DNA from: Clostridium yunnanense
GTDB taxonomy: Bacteria; Bacillota; Clostridia; Clostridiales; Clostridiaceae
Length of the DNA stretch: 64,000 bases
Assembly (NCBI RefSeq): GCF_016595795.1
Contig: NZ_JAENHN010000043.1
Location: 62,001-126,000, forward strand
Direction of reading: 5' to 3'
The position numbers and the translations under genes are program-made. The notes beneath the pieces were generated by a model, which saw only the letters and a list, made by a program, of their open reading frames with translations, had not been told where the DNA came from and did not search any database. The number at the start of each line of letters is the position of its first letter. The first letter of the stretch is position 1. Below, piece after piece: positions 1 to 9,087 of the stretch.

Positions 1-592
1 GTTTTCCCTTGCCAACTCCAAAGTTATACTCCCCAATTAAAGCAGTATTTGCTCCATTATCTATAAAAACAGGTAAGCCTAAATCTTCTGCTATTGCTTT
101 TTTTAATTCATTATTTTTATTAGCTTCTTCTTTTTCATGGATTTGAACTACCACACCCATCCCTATTCCAATTACATTAGAAACAGAAATATTTGCTTTT
201 GAAAGTAAGTTTTTAATATTTTCTATTACTATTTTTTCTTGTTCCTCGGCAGAATAATCTCCGAAGATTGTTGCTTCCTCTAATATAACCATCTTCAAAT
301 TTGTAACAATTATTTGTATATAAGTTCTTGAAATGTCCACCCCTATAACATAATGCCTATTATCATTAACCTCAAACAATGAAGGCTTTCTACCACCAGT
401 TGATTCCTCAGCCAAAATCTCAGTTATAAGCATACTTTCACATAGAAATTCCAATTCACGATTCAAGGTACTTTTTTTCAATTTGGTCACATCTTCTAAC
501 TTACTTTTAGTTATAGGTCCATTTCTTTGTATGATTTTTAGTAGTTCAACACTTCTAATATCTAAATTATTTAAGGCATTATAACCACTCAT
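1..592 (-). CDS. ROK-family transcriptional regulator (NagC/XylR type), partial
   Basis: The gene begins at an ATG at 592 and runs off the left edge, so only about 197 N-terminal residues are visible. The first ~75 residues form a winged-helix DNA-binding region (LDIRSVELLKIIQRNGPITKS, then a second helix around KSTLNREL). After GGRKPSLFEV starts a ROK sugar-kinase-like fold with the phosphate-binding stretch YVIGVDISRTYIQI and a later GIGMGVVVQIHE segment. Known family members are repressors of sugar-use genes that respond to a phosphorylated sugar. The ligand and target cannot be read here. The AT-rich stretch 593-730 upstream should hold its promoter. Confidence 0.85.
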   Translation of the reverse strand, partial: MSGYNALNNLDIRSVELLKIIQRNGPITKSKLEDVTKLKKSTLNRELEFLCESMLITEILAEESTGGRKPSLFEVNDNRHYVIGVDISRTYIQIIVTNLKMVILEEATIFGDYSAEEQEKIVIENIKNLLSKANISVSNVIGIGMGVVVQIHEKEEANKNNELKKAIAEDLGLPVFIDNGANTALIGEYNFGVGKGK

Positions 593-730
593 TATTTACT
601 CGCCCCCTTTACTATATTATAATACTTTTTTTCATTTTGGAAATAAGTTTTTAAACAATTTCCTATTATAGTTAGATTTATCTATGAATATAGTTTTCTG
701 AAAGTTGACCTTTACGCCTACTTTTACAAT

Positions 731-786
731 AAAAGATAAATTCCCCAATTCATAGCACTAGTATTATGCTATAAATCAGGGAATCT
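731..786 (-). terminator. Rho-independent terminator after the C_GCAxxG_C_C gene
   Basis: Inverted repeat with arms ATTCCC..AT..ATAGCA and its complement, around a short loop; on the minus strand it is followed by a T-rich run. It lies directly downstream of the 793-1155 stop codon. Confidence 0.7.
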
Positions 787-792
787 AAAAAC

Positions 793-1155
793 CTATTTAT
801 TCACTATTTCATTTAAGCTTTCAAATGTATGCTCAATTATTTCAGCGCAGCTAACACCATTCTTCTTTAATTCTTTACAGGTCTCTACTCCATATTTTTC
901 TCTTACTTCTTTCATTAATTGATTTGTAAGAGCTCTCGCCTCATTTTGCTCTGTATTACTTTCTCTGCCTTTTAAAGATCCTATAATAACAGCAGCTGCT
1001 CCAACAGCTCCACAAACACTTCCTATTGTAAAACCTGTTCCCATACCACTTCCAAGACCAACAGGAATATTAGTATTATTTTTCTCATTGTAAGCCTTTA
1101 TAACAGCTTCTCCACATGTAAATCCTTGTTTATGATATTCTGATGCTTTATTCAT
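793..1155 (-). CDS. C_GCAxxG_C_C family protein (putative redox-active protein)
   Basis: 120 residues with the family signature: a first Cys in FTCGEAV, the GSVCGAVGAAAVIIG segment, and two later Cys in TCKELKKNGVSCAE. The family is small, widespread in anaerobes and thought to be redox active or metal binding; its exact role is unknown. The start is set by AGGAGG spaced 8 bases upstream. It is a single-gene unit with its own terminator. Confidence 0.85.
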   Translation of the reverse strand: MNKASEYHKQGFTCGEAVIKAYNEKNNTNIPVGLGSGMGTGFTIGSVCGAVGAAAVIIGSLKGRESNTEQNEARALTNQLMKEVREKYGVETCKELKKNGVSCAEIIEHTFESLNEIVNK

Positions 1156-1479
1156 ATTAATTCCTCCTAATTATAATATTCTAATTTTAAACTTAATATA
1201 TTTTTAGCTAAAGTTAGATTCCAACTTTTTCATCTTCAAGAAACTTAATAAACTCACTTATATATTAGGATATTCTTATGTACTTATGTTATATTTATTT
1301 TTATAACCTGTCAATATTGATTTGACATATAAATAGGCTTCCAACTTCATCTATTAAGTCATGCATGCCTGAAAATCCCCAGAAGCCGCGATTTTCGAAC
1401 AAGTATAACTTAAGTTTTCGTAATAATACTTATTATTTTTAAATTCTCTCACCAAAACCCGTGTGAGTTTTAAAAATAA
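1156..1479. other. Intergenic region without a gene
   Basis: AT-rich region holding the promoter of the 793-1155 gene. A GC-richer patch near 1365-1400 has no open frame that I can support. Confidence 0.4.
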
Positions 1480-1523
1480 AGAAGGGTTGTTGCACCAAAT
1501 AATTGCTGCAACAGCCCTTCTTT
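1480..1523 (-). terminator. Rho-independent terminator of agrCA
   Basis: Long hairpin with arms GAAGGGTTGTTGCA (1481-1494) and TGCTGCAACAGCCCTTC (1504-1520), immediately after the agrA stop codon and followed by T-rich sequence on the minus strand. Confidence 0.85.
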
Positions 1524-1525
1524 AT

Positions 1526-2257
1526 TTAAACACCAGATAATAGTCCCTTTAATCCTCTGGTTGATATTAAACATACTTCTCCACTGACCATATGAACTTC
1601 CCTATTCTTTTTGTCTATCTTCTCAATCTTTGCTTTATTAACTATAAAAGAAGTATGGCATCTATAAAAGTTATCATCTTTTAATTTATCTTCCAATTCC
1701 TTCATTTTCCCATAAAACTCAATCTGCCTGTCCACACAATGAACGATTACCTTATGAATAGAAGGGGATGTCTCAAAGAAAAGAATATTATTATAATCTA
1801 TATTTATAATCATATCATCAGACTTAATACTAAACACTTTATTAATACCAGCCTTATGTGAGTATTTTTCATGAGCATTTTTTATACACTCATGAATTCT
1901 TTCCTTGATATTTTTATAATTATCTTTGATAATAAAGTCCATTGCTTCAACTTTATATACAAAGGTTAAAAAGCTCATCTCAGCATGAGTAGTTACAAAT
2001 ATTATAAATCCTCTAGGGTCAATTTTCCTTATCTTTTCTGCAAGTTCTATACCATTTATATCTGAATGAAGATCGATATCTAAGAAATAAATTCCTGATA
2101 TAGTTCCTCCACTTATATATTCAATCAATTCATTTGGAGATGAAGTTGCAAGTGCTAGTTCCATATCAAAGTTTTCAATTAGAAGTACATTACTAACTAT
2201 TTTTTTATAATTCATTAATTGTTCCTTATTATCTTCACATATAAAAACCTTTAACAT
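1526..2257 (-). CDS. agrA: AgrA-like LytTR response regulator
   Basis: 243 residues. The N-terminal ~125 residues are a receiver domain with acidic residues near the start (ICEDN) and the phospho-acceptor Asp in YFLDIDLHS; the C-terminal ~105 residues are a LytTR DNA-binding domain (IFFETSPSIHKV, FYRCHTSFIVN). By family knowledge it is phosphorylated by AgrC and binds direct repeats at target promoters. AGGAGA precedes the ATG. It follows agrC by 12 bases, so the two are one operon. The neighbouring biosynthetic operon (4710-21330) is an obvious candidate target, but I could not pick out binding repeats with confidence. Confidence 0.9.
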   Translation of the reverse strand: MLKVFICEDNKEQLMNYKKIVSNVLLIENFDMELALATSSPNELIEYISGGTISGIYFLDIDLHSDINGIELAEKIRKIDPRGFIIFVTTHAEMSFLTFVYKVEAMDFIIKDNYKNIKERIHECIKNAHEKYSHKAGINKVFSIKSDDMIINIDYNNILFFETSPSIHKVIVHCVDRQIEFYGKMKELEDKLKDDNFYRCHTSFIVNKAKIEKIDKKNREVHMVSGEVCLISTRGLKGLLSGV

Positions 2258-2269
2258 CTAAATCATCTC

Positions 2270-3565
2270 CTATATCTTTAAAGTTTGAGTAAATACACCT
2301 TCAACTATTTTTGTCTCGATAGTTGATTTACTGTAGTTACTTAATATTTCCTTTAGGTTTGACAGACCTATTCCTCTATTTTCACCTTTAGTACTAAACC
2401 CTTTTTTGAAGATTTTATGAATTGGTGCTACATTCTCCGATACAGAGTTAGAAACTATAAGTACCACATAATCTCCACTATTTATTAATGCAATTGCTAT
2501 CTGTTTCTCAACGCTCTCCTGTGCAGCATCTATTGCATTGTCCAATAAAATCCCAAGAATTCTACACATAGAAATTATATTAATATTTATTTTATTAATA
2601 GGTTCCAATACTTCCACTCTAGTTTTTATATTTAACTTTTGGGCTTTAATTAACTTTGATGCAATTAACCCCTTCATCTCAATAATTTTTACATTTTTTA
2701 AAATACCTATATTATCATTTCTTTTTTCAAAAGCTTCATTGAGTCCAAGTATATCTTTTTCAAAGTATTCCCTAAGTCCATCTATATTGTTATTATCTAT
2801 ATATCCTGTTAAAGATGCTAAAATATTTGTATAATCATGCCTAAATTTTCTCATCTCTGAATATAAAGATTCTATATTTTCGGTATACTCTTTTAAATTT
2901 TTAAATTCATTTTCTCTACTTTCGATTTCTAATTTTCTTGTAATACTTTCCTTCATTGTCTTATATATAAATATTAACATTCCAAAATATAAAAAATATA
3001 ATAATAGATTAAGTGCCATCTGTTCATTTGATGACCCATTACCTCTATTAAACACAATGTAATTAACATAAAAAATAACTATGGTTAGCAAAAGAGCCAA
3101 CGCCATAAATATATACTCTTTATTCGTTTTAGATAGATCTAGTTTGTCCATATTATTTTTTAAAACTTTTCTAAGTATTATTGCGATAATTAAACTGATA
3201 ATAGTACCAAGAAATAGTAAAAGACTGTAGGTTAGAAATGAACTTCTAGCATTGTTTACATCAATATTCAAAATTTCATAACAAATTATCAATTGAATGA
3301 TATTAGCAAAAAAACAAGTTAATAGAGTGCTCAGTGTTATGAATAGCGCATGTATCTTTTTCATGTTTTGACTTAAAAAAATAAATATAATAACGCTTAC
3401 ACCAATTATAATGATGCTTTGAAACTTAGTAACTAGTAGGCAACTTAATAAATAGCTACAGATATACATATAAACATAGTTTTTTATAGGAATCTTATAG
3501 TAATTTACTGTATATAGAATAATTGTTATCATCATTATGTCTTCTAACATCAAAACATATTCCAC
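2270..3565 (-). CDS. agrC: AgrC-like sensor histidine kinase
   Basis: 431 residues. About six hydrophobic segments cover residues 1-205, followed by a coiled helix and a GHKL kinase core: the phospho-acceptor His lies in KFRHDYTNILASL, the N box in LLDNAIDAAQES and the G box in NRGIGLSNLKEIL. The membrane part should sense the cyclic peptide made by agrD. The start is a GTG at 3565 with GGGGTGAT just upstream. It is transcribed divergently from agrB; 3566-3725 between them is AT-rich and must carry both promoters. Confidence 0.9.
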   Translation of the reverse strand: MEYVLMLEDIMMITIILYTVNYYKIPIKNYVYMYICSYLLSCLLVTKFQSIIIIGVSVIIFIFLSQNMKKIHALFITLSTLLTCFFANIIQLIICYEILNIDVNNARSSFLTYSLLLFLGTIISLIIAIILRKVLKNNMDKLDLSKTNKEYIFMALALLLTIVIFYVNYIVFNRGNGSSNEQMALNLLLYFLYFGMLIFIYKTMKESITRKLEIESRENEFKNLKEYTENIESLYSEMRKFRHDYTNILASLTGYIDNNNIDGLREYFEKDILGLNEAFEKRNDNIGILKNVKIIEMKGLIASKLIKAQKLNIKTRVEVLEPINKININIISMCRILGILLDNAIDAAQESVEKQIAIALINSGDYVVLIVSNSVSENVAPIHKIFKKGFSTKGENRGIGLSNLKEILSNYSKSTIETKIVEGVFTQTLKI

Positions 3566-3725
3566 ACTATCACCCCATTATAATTCTAGCAGTTAATTAC
3601 ATGTAAGTCAATTTTTATTAAATTTGTAGCATTTTTTATTTTACATATTAATAATACATACATTTCTTCTAATTTATAGTTTCTTTTTTCACTGTAAAGC
3701 TAAACACTCAAAGAACATAATATAC

Positions 3726-4343
3726 TTGATATATAAGGTGGTGATAAAAATAAATACTATAAGTTCTTATATACTCTCAGTTATCTTAAAAAATACCACT
3801 TGTAACGAAATCGAAAGATTAAAAGTAAAACTAGGAATTGATATACTACTTTTAAACATTCCAAAAATCTTAATATTATATATAATATCTGCTTATCTTG
3901 GAATGCTTCAATATACTATTATAATTTCTATTGTTTTTGGAGTATTACGTTCTACTTCTTTTGGAACACATGCTAATAGTAGTATCAAATGTTTCTTCGT
4001 CACAGCGTTTATTTATATAGGAGAGGTTTATATTGCAAATCTTTTTATATTTACCAGATTCAGCTATCTTTTACTATTAATATTTATGGCTATTTTCTTC
4101 TATAAATACGCTCCTGCAGATACAGAAAAACATCCACTATTAAACGCTAAATTAAGAAAAAAATTAAAACTGAAGACGATTTTTATTCTACTGATTTTAC
4201 TTATTATTGGATTAATAACAAATAGTTTTTATTTTAGAAGCCTAATTATACTAGCAACACTCAGTCAATTGATTTTAATTTTGCCCTTGACATATAAATT
4301 ATTAAATAGGAGGTACAATAATTATGCAAATTACAATATCTAG
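3726..4343 (+). CDS. agrB: AgrB-like autoinducer-processing membrane protease
   Basis: About 205 residues with four to six membrane segments. AgrB cleaves AgrD and helps form the ring of the autoinducing peptide; family residues are visible as the His in FGTHANSS and the Cys in SIKCFF. The start is odd: the listed TTG at 3726 has no good ribosome site, whereas a strong AAGGTGGTG at 3735-3743 would fit initiation a little further in, where no ATG, GTG or TTG occurs in frame (an ATA at 3750 sits at the right distance). The 3' end overlaps agrD by 20 bases. Confidence 0.88.
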   Translation: MIYKVVIKINTISSYILSVILKNTTCNEIERLKVKLGIDILLLNIPKILILYIISAYLGMLQYTIIISIVFGVLRSTSFGTHANSSIKCFFVTAFIYIGEVYIANLFIFTRFSYLLLLIFMAIFFYKYAPADTEKHPLLNAKLRKKLKLKTIFILLILLIIGLITNSFYFRSLIILATLSQLILILPLTYKLLNRRYNNYANYNI

Positions 4344-4485
4344 AAAAAGGTCTATTGTGGAGGTTTTAAAATCTTATCTAATAAAAATTTCAAATACCAA
4401 TGCAGATACTTGTTTAGCAATAATATTTGATGAACCTGAAATACCTGAAGCATTGCTTTTAGAGTATTCAAAAGCTAATAACTAG
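4324..4485 (+). CDS. agrD: AgrD cyclic peptide autoinducer precursor
   Basis: 53 residues beginning MQITISRKRS, with AGGAGG 9 bases ahead of the ATG. An amphipathic leader (IVEVLKSYLIKI) is followed by NTNADTCLAIIF and the acidic tail DEPEIPEALLLEYSK. This is the AgrD plan: leader, a core with a single Cys (Cys30), and a charged DEPxxP recognition tail. Staphylococcal AgrD rings span Cys plus four residues; here six residues (CLAIIF) lie between the Cys and the DEPE tail, so the ring is either one residue larger or the cut site is shifted. Translation is probably coupled to agrB. Confidence 0.88.
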   Translation: MQITISRKRSIVEVLKSYLIKISNTNADTCLAIIFDEPEIPEALLLEYSKANN

Positions 4486-4546
4486 AATCTTAAATCTTAC
4501 AAAAGTTCCACTGATTTTTAGTATATTTATTTCTAATTATGCTATA

Positions 4547-4585
4547 AAAAAGTAGCAAAAGAGTGATTTTCTTTTGCTACTTTTT
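4547..4585 (+). terminator. Terminator of agrBD
   Basis: Hairpin AAGTAGCAAAAG / CTTTTGCTACTT with a short loop and a T run, 60 bases after agrD. Confidence 0.85.
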
Positions 4586-4673
4586 GTGTATCTGCCTTTT
4601 ACAATTTATATATATAAATTAAATATTTAAATCATATTGTCTTAAGAATTTTATACTTTCCAAATCTACTAAA

Positions 4674-4712
4674 ATAATAATAGCTACTGGACTTTCCCAG
4701 TAGCTATTATTA
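4674..4712 (-). terminator. Terminator of the biosynthetic operon
   Basis: Hairpin AATAATAGCTACTGG / CCAGTAGCTATTATT overlapping the stop of the carboxyltransferase fusion; it closes the long minus-strand operon. Confidence 0.8.
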
Positions 4713-6752
4713 TTGGTTAACTATTTTAAGTTTATATGTGTCTAGTTTAAGTGATCCTTGCCTTCTGAATTTTAGATATCTTTTTCTTACAAGCTCATCG
4801 TTGCTTTCTTTTAGTAATTCCAATAATTTATTATAAATTCTATTCTTAACATTATTCACCGTTTCGTCTGGAGCGGTATGAGCTCCATTTATTGGTTCAA
4901 AAATTATATCATCAATTATGCCTATATCCAGAAGTTTATCTGAAGTTAAATTTAAATGCTCGCTAGCTTCTTTAGCCTTACTGGCATCTTTAAAAAGTAT
5001 TGATGCACATCCCTCTGGTGATATAACTGAATATATTGCATTTTCTAACATAAAAATATAATCTCCTACCCCTGTTGCTAACGCTCCACCACTACCTCCT
5101 TCTCCAATAACTACTGAGATGATAGGCGCTTTAATTGAGCTGTAGGTTTTAATACAATTGGCAATAGCCTCACTTTGTCCTCTTTCTTCTGCATCAATCC
5201 CACAATCTGCTCCCGGAGTATCTATTAAACATATAATAGGTCTATTAAACTTTTCAGCCTCTTTGACAAGTCTCTGAACTTTTCTATATCCCTCTGGTTT
5301 TGCCATTCCAAAGTTCCTTAATACATTTTCAGATATATTTTTCCCTTTAGCATTACAGATAATTGTTACAGGGATATTATTCAAAAATCCTATTCCGCAT
5401 ACAATTGCTTTGTCATCACCAAACTGTCTATCCCCATGAAGTTCAATAAAATCTGTTATCATCCCATCTATATAATCCTTGAAGTTTGGCCTTTTATTAT
5501 TTCTTGCAAGCTTCACCACATCCCAGGCAGAAAGCAAACTCTTTCTCTTGAAATAATTTTTATATATGTCAATGGCCACCTCAGTTAGATTACTATCTAA
5601 AGCTTTTCTTTCATGTATTGTAAGAATCTTATGTAGAATATCTTTCATCTCTCGTCTATCACTTAAGATATCAACCAATCCCTTTTCAAAAAGAAACTCA
5701 GCCTTTTGAAAATTTTCAGGTAAAACTGTATTTGTAGTCTTCTTTATTACTCTTTTTCCTGCAAAACCTATATTGGCGTCTTTCTCTGCTATTATGATAT
5801 CCCCAATACTTGCAAAGCTTGCGCTGACTCCTCCCATTGTCGGGTCTGTCAAAACTGTTATATATAGCAACCCACTTTTATGATGAAGTTCAATTGCTGA
5901 AACAACTCTTGCCATTTGATAAAGAGATAGCATACCTTCTTGCATTCTAGCACCACCAGAGGCAGTAAAGATAACTATTGGCAGTTTTTCTTCTGTGGCT
6001 TCCTCAATCATCCTAACTAACTTTTCACCGACCACAGTTCCCATAGATCCCATCATAAATCTATAATCCATAATACCAAAACAAGTCTCTATACCACTGA
6101 TACACCCTTTACCAGTAATAACAGCTTCTTTTACCTCAAGTTGCTGGGAAAGACTTATTAATTTTTCACTGTATCCTGGAAAATCCAATATATCTTCGCT
6201 TACTAAATTTTCATCGAACAAGGTATAATCCTCATCAAAAATCAATTTTAACCTGTCAGCACTATTCATACGTAAATGTGCATTACACTTAGGACAAATA
6301 GATAAATCCTCTTCTAAAGTAGCTTTATCAATTTCTTCATTACAGCTACTGCACTTAATAGACTTACTGGAAGGCTTTCTCTTGGAACTAATTCTAAGGT
6401 TTAGCCGTTCAATTTCACTGTTAATGTCCTCCATCGGACATTGTATCATCGGTATATTCATTTTTTTACATGTTTTCTTCAACTTTTCAATGAGTTCAGT
6501 ATGTTCATTATAATAATATATATAATCTACATTATATAATTGTGCAGCAGTAAGCATATTTGGATTATTAATTATATCTTCGTTTGTACTTTCTAATGAA
6601 ACGCATACTGAGAAATCCGATAACTCAACATATTTCTTTGATTTATCTTTAATTGAGTATACTACTACTGTTTCTATATTAAATTTTTTAAAAGCATTAA
6701 TTACTTCAGTTACTTCTTCATTAATGTTAGCGATCAATACTCTCTTACTCAT
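4710..6752 (-). CDS. accDA: Fused acetyl-CoA carboxylase carboxyltransferase (AccD-AccA) with a biotin-carboxylase-like N-terminal remnant
   Basis: 680 residues in three parts. Residues 1-~115 (RVLIANINEEVTEVINAF, TVVVYSIKDK, NIPMIQ) match the N-terminal pre-ATP-grasp domain of biotin carboxylase (AccC) but stop before its ATP-binding domain. Residues ~130-400 are the AccD beta subunit, with a four-Cys zinc ribbon (KCSSCNEEI, SICPKCNAH) and the GGARMQEGMLSL segment. Residues ~410-680 are the AccA alpha subunit (RPNFKDYIDGM, DTPGADCGIDAEERGQ, GEGGSGGALATG). It should transfer CO2 from carboxybiotin to acetyl-CoA, giving malonyl-CoA extender units for the adjacent type II pathway. No accB or accC is nearby, so these must come from the housekeeping enzyme. 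AGGTGAT precedes the ATG; it is the last gene of the operon. Confidence 0.88.
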   Translation of the reverse strand: MSKRVLIANINEEVTEVINAFKKFNIETVVVYSIKDKSKKYVELSDFSVCVSLESTNEDIINNPNMLTAAQLYNVDYIYYYNEHTELIEKLKKTCKKMNIPMIQCPMEDINSEIERLNLRISSKRKPSSKSIKCSSCNEEIDKATLEEDLSICPKCNAHLRMNSADRLKLIFDEDYTLFDENLVSEDILDFPGYSEKLISLSQQLEVKEAVITGKGCISGIETCFGIMDYRFMMGSMGTVVGEKLVRMIEEATEEKLPIVIFTASGGARMQEGMLSLYQMARVVSAIELHHKSGLLYITVLTDPTMGGVSASFASIGDIIIAEKDANIGFAGKRVIKKTTNTVLPENFQKAEFLFEKGLVDILSDRREMKDILHKILTIHERKALDSNLTEVAIDIYKNYFKRKSLLSAWDVVKLARNNKRPNFKDYIDGMITDFIELHGDRQFGDDKAIVCGIGFLNNIPVTIICNAKGKNISENVLRNFGMAKPEGYRKVQRLVKEAEKFNRPIICLIDTPGADCGIDAEERGQSEAIANCIKTYSSIKAPIISVVIGEGGSGGALATGVGDYIFMLENAIYSVISPEGCASILFKDASKAKEASEHLNLTSDKLLDIGIIDDIIFEPINGAHTAPDETVNNVKNRIYNKLLELLKESNDELVRKRYLKFRRQGSLKLDTYKLKIVNQ

Positions 6753-6902
6753 ACCAAATCACCTATTCCATCTATATATTAAATTCAAATTATTTTCATA
6801 TTTTATTTTCTTATACATTGAACATTTCTATTTTGTTTTATATACTTACATATATGGTAATAATACCAAATTAACCCTATTATAAAGTAAAGGTGCATTA
6901 TT

Positions 6903-7637
6903 ATGAGTTTCTCTTTCGAAAAACCCTCTATTAGATATTTTTCATTTTTTAATAAAAAAACACTGATAAATGCTTCATTATGTCTCTGGGTTGTACCAGA
7001 GGATATAGATATTGATTATTTTAAATCAACTCTTTCAAAAACCGAGCAAGATATTTTAAGTACTATAAAAGGATACAATAAAGTAAGAAACTTTATTTTA
7101 GGTCGCTATTTAAGTAAGATAGCCATCTCAGACTTTCTATCTAAAGATGATTTTGATATGATTTCTGTTTCTAAAGGAATATTTAATAATCCATTGGTGG
7201 ATTCTCCCTATAGTAATGTTAGGATATCACTTGCTCATACTTCGAAGCTCTTTATTGCATTAGCCTCAGGAAGTGAAGGTCTCCTTGGAATAGATGCAGA
7301 AAAGATTAATGAAACTAGAGCTTTAAATATTAACACAGTATTAAATTTCCCTAAAAACACAGATATTGATATAGATGAAACCACTGAAGCCTTCATTAAA
7401 TGGACTTCCATGGAATCAATAGGAAAAGCCTTAGGAGTTGGAATTGGTTTACCTTTTTCATTTTATAAACCTAAATCCCATACCTATATAGGAGATAGCA
7501 TAGAGAGTACGTTTTTTTATATGCATCAATTTAAATGCCACTCTTTTAAGTTTATAGATCACATTATAACTATTGCATATCCATCAAACTTAACCCTTAA
7601 AGAGCTCGAGCTTCATAATTGTTTAGAATCTCAGTAA
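6903..7637 (+). CDS. Sfp-type 4'-phosphopantetheinyl transferase
   Basis: 244 residues. The family motifs are GIDAEKI (magnesium and CoA binding) and FIKWTSMESIGKALG, the WTxxES..K motif. It should attach the phosphopantetheine arm to the ACP encoded at 13076-13351. It is the only plus-strand gene in the cluster; it faces the FAD oxidoreductase gene and their 3' ends overlap by 41 bases. It starts in the 150-base divergent gap next to the carboxyltransferase gene, with AAAGGTG as ribosome site. Confidence 0.88.
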   Translation: MSFSFEKPSIRYFSFFNKKTLINASLCLWVVPEDIDIDYFKSTLSKTEQDILSTIKGYNKVRNFILGRYLSKIAISDFLSKDDFDMISVSKGIFNNPLVDSPYSNVRISLAHTSKLFIALASGSEGLLGIDAEKINETRALNINTVLNFPKNTDIDIDETTEAFIKWTSMESIGKALGVGIGLPFSFYKPKSHTYIGDSIESTFFYMHQFKCHSFKFIDHIITIAYPSNLTLKELELHNCLESQ

Positions 7638-9051
7638 CAGCATTTTTTGAGGAATAGAAAGCCCCATATACTCCAAAAGTCGGCCCCCAGTTTCCAGCAA
7701 CATAAAAGTTTTTAAACATACATTTAGGTCCAATTATATTAGAATTTATAACTTCATTTATTCCTCTTTTCCATCCAAAGACGGATCCGTTTCTATTGAA
7801 GGTTTTTGCTTCAATATCCTCATTTGTAGCTACAGTAGTAACCACTTGGTCTACTGTTATACTAGGAAAATATCTATCAACCATATTATATAGCTTGCTT
7901 TGCAGATCTTCCCTTGAAGCCTTAATAAGTTCACTATTTGTAAGAATTGTCATAAGCATATGATCTTGATTTTTAGGACATAAACTTCTATCTACTACTG
8001 TTGGAAATGAGAACATTGATATGGTGTTGTTATATTTTGTGCTACTATAAAGCAAACTTTCATCCCATTTTCTAACATCAAAGCTAGGAAGCATTATATA
8101 ATCATTTAATGACCTTTTCTTTTCAAAGGATAGAAAAAGTCTTATTGGTGAGTATCCGATTTCTAAGGAATTTATTTTATCATGAAATCTATTATTTTTA
8201 ACCTTTGTACAAACAAGTTTATATATATTACCTATATCACTTGTTACGATTAGATTTTGCAGCCTTACTACATTTGTACAATCTTCAGATAGGCATTCTA
8301 CAGACTGAACTATACCATTTTCTATATCGATCTTATTAACTAATGCTCCTTTTAGGATTGTAGCCTTAGGATTCTTTTTAACGTAATCTTCTAATATATG
8401 GACAAGTGTATTCATAGAACCTTTAACATTGTATGCACCACTTCCATAGGTTGCAAGCAAGCTTACCATTGTAAAAGCAGATCCACTTGAGGTGATTCCA
8501 CCATAACCTGGTCCAAGTGCACACAGATATGCAGCGATCTTCATATCTTCAAAATATCTAGCTAATAAATCATAGAAGCTTATCCTGCTCCAAGCTTGAA
8601 AATATTTTAATACTTTTATGGAGTTGTTTACTGTTAATGCTTCTTTAAAATATTCTATTTCACTAAAAAACCTTAGAATATTATTTTTCTCTAGTGGAAA
8701 ATTAGAAATTAATTCATCTTTAAGTTTGTTTAATCTAAAAGGAACTAATATTTCTTCAGCTTCTACTTTGCCTATTAGTGGATTATTCTCAATAAATAAT
8801 TCCTCAGAGTACAAGGATAATTCCTTTAAAATATTAGAAACAATTTCGCCTTCACCAAGTCCTCCCAAGTGGTGGGCACCACCTTGAAGAATATGACCAT
8901 TTTCAATTTTATTATAAATACATCCTCCAAGATGATTTTCCTTTTCAATAAGACACACTTCGTATCCGTATTTTGACAAAAGAGCTGCAGACACTAATCC
9001 TGCAATACCACCACCTATAATAGCGACTTGACAGTTTATTTCTCTAATCAT
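7597..9051 (-). CDS. FAD-dependent CrtI/RetSat-like oxidoreductase
   Basis: 484 residues. An N-terminal dinucleotide-binding fold (VAIIGGGIAGLVSAAL followed by LIEKENHLGG) and a C-terminal FAD-closing segment (NFYVAGNWGPTFGVYGA) place it with phytoene desaturases, carotenoid isomerases and retinol saturases. No carotenoid synthesis genes lie nearby, so the substrate is probably the product of the adjacent ketosynthase pathway, where it could desaturate, isomerise or saturate a polyene chain. That assignment is inference from position. AGGAGG precedes the ATG. The 3' end overlaps the opposing PPTase gene. Confidence 0.75.
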   Translation of the reverse strand: MIREINCQVAIIGGGIAGLVSAALLSKYGYEVCLIEKENHLGGCIYNKIENGHILQGGAHHLGGLGEGEIVSNILKELSLYSEELFIENNPLIGKVEAEEILVPFRLNKLKDELISNFPLEKNNILRFFSEIEYFKEALTVNNSIKVLKYFQAWSRISFYDLLARYFEDMKIAAYLCALGPGYGGITSSGSAFTMVSLLATYGSGAYNVKGSMNTLVHILEDYVKKNPKATILKGALVNKIDIENGIVQSVECLSEDCTNVVRLQNLIVTSDIGNIYKLVCTKVKNNRFHDKINSLEIGYSPIRLFLSFEKKRSLNDYIMLPSFDVRKWDESLLYSSTKYNNTISMFSFPTVVDRSLCPKNQDHMLMTILTNSELIKASREDLQSKLYNMVDRYFPSITVDQVVTTVATNEDIEAKTFNRNGSVFGWKRGINEVINSNIIGPKCMFKNFYVAGNWGPTFGVYGAFYSSKNAVTEILNNYEARAL

Positions 9052-9087
9052 ATTTCCTCCTAAAACAAAGTATATTCCTATATATTT

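Noticed and set aside
1365-1400. Possible small RNA or riboswitch in the GC-richer patch
   Set aside because: No conserved riboswitch core or terminator structure could be recognised.
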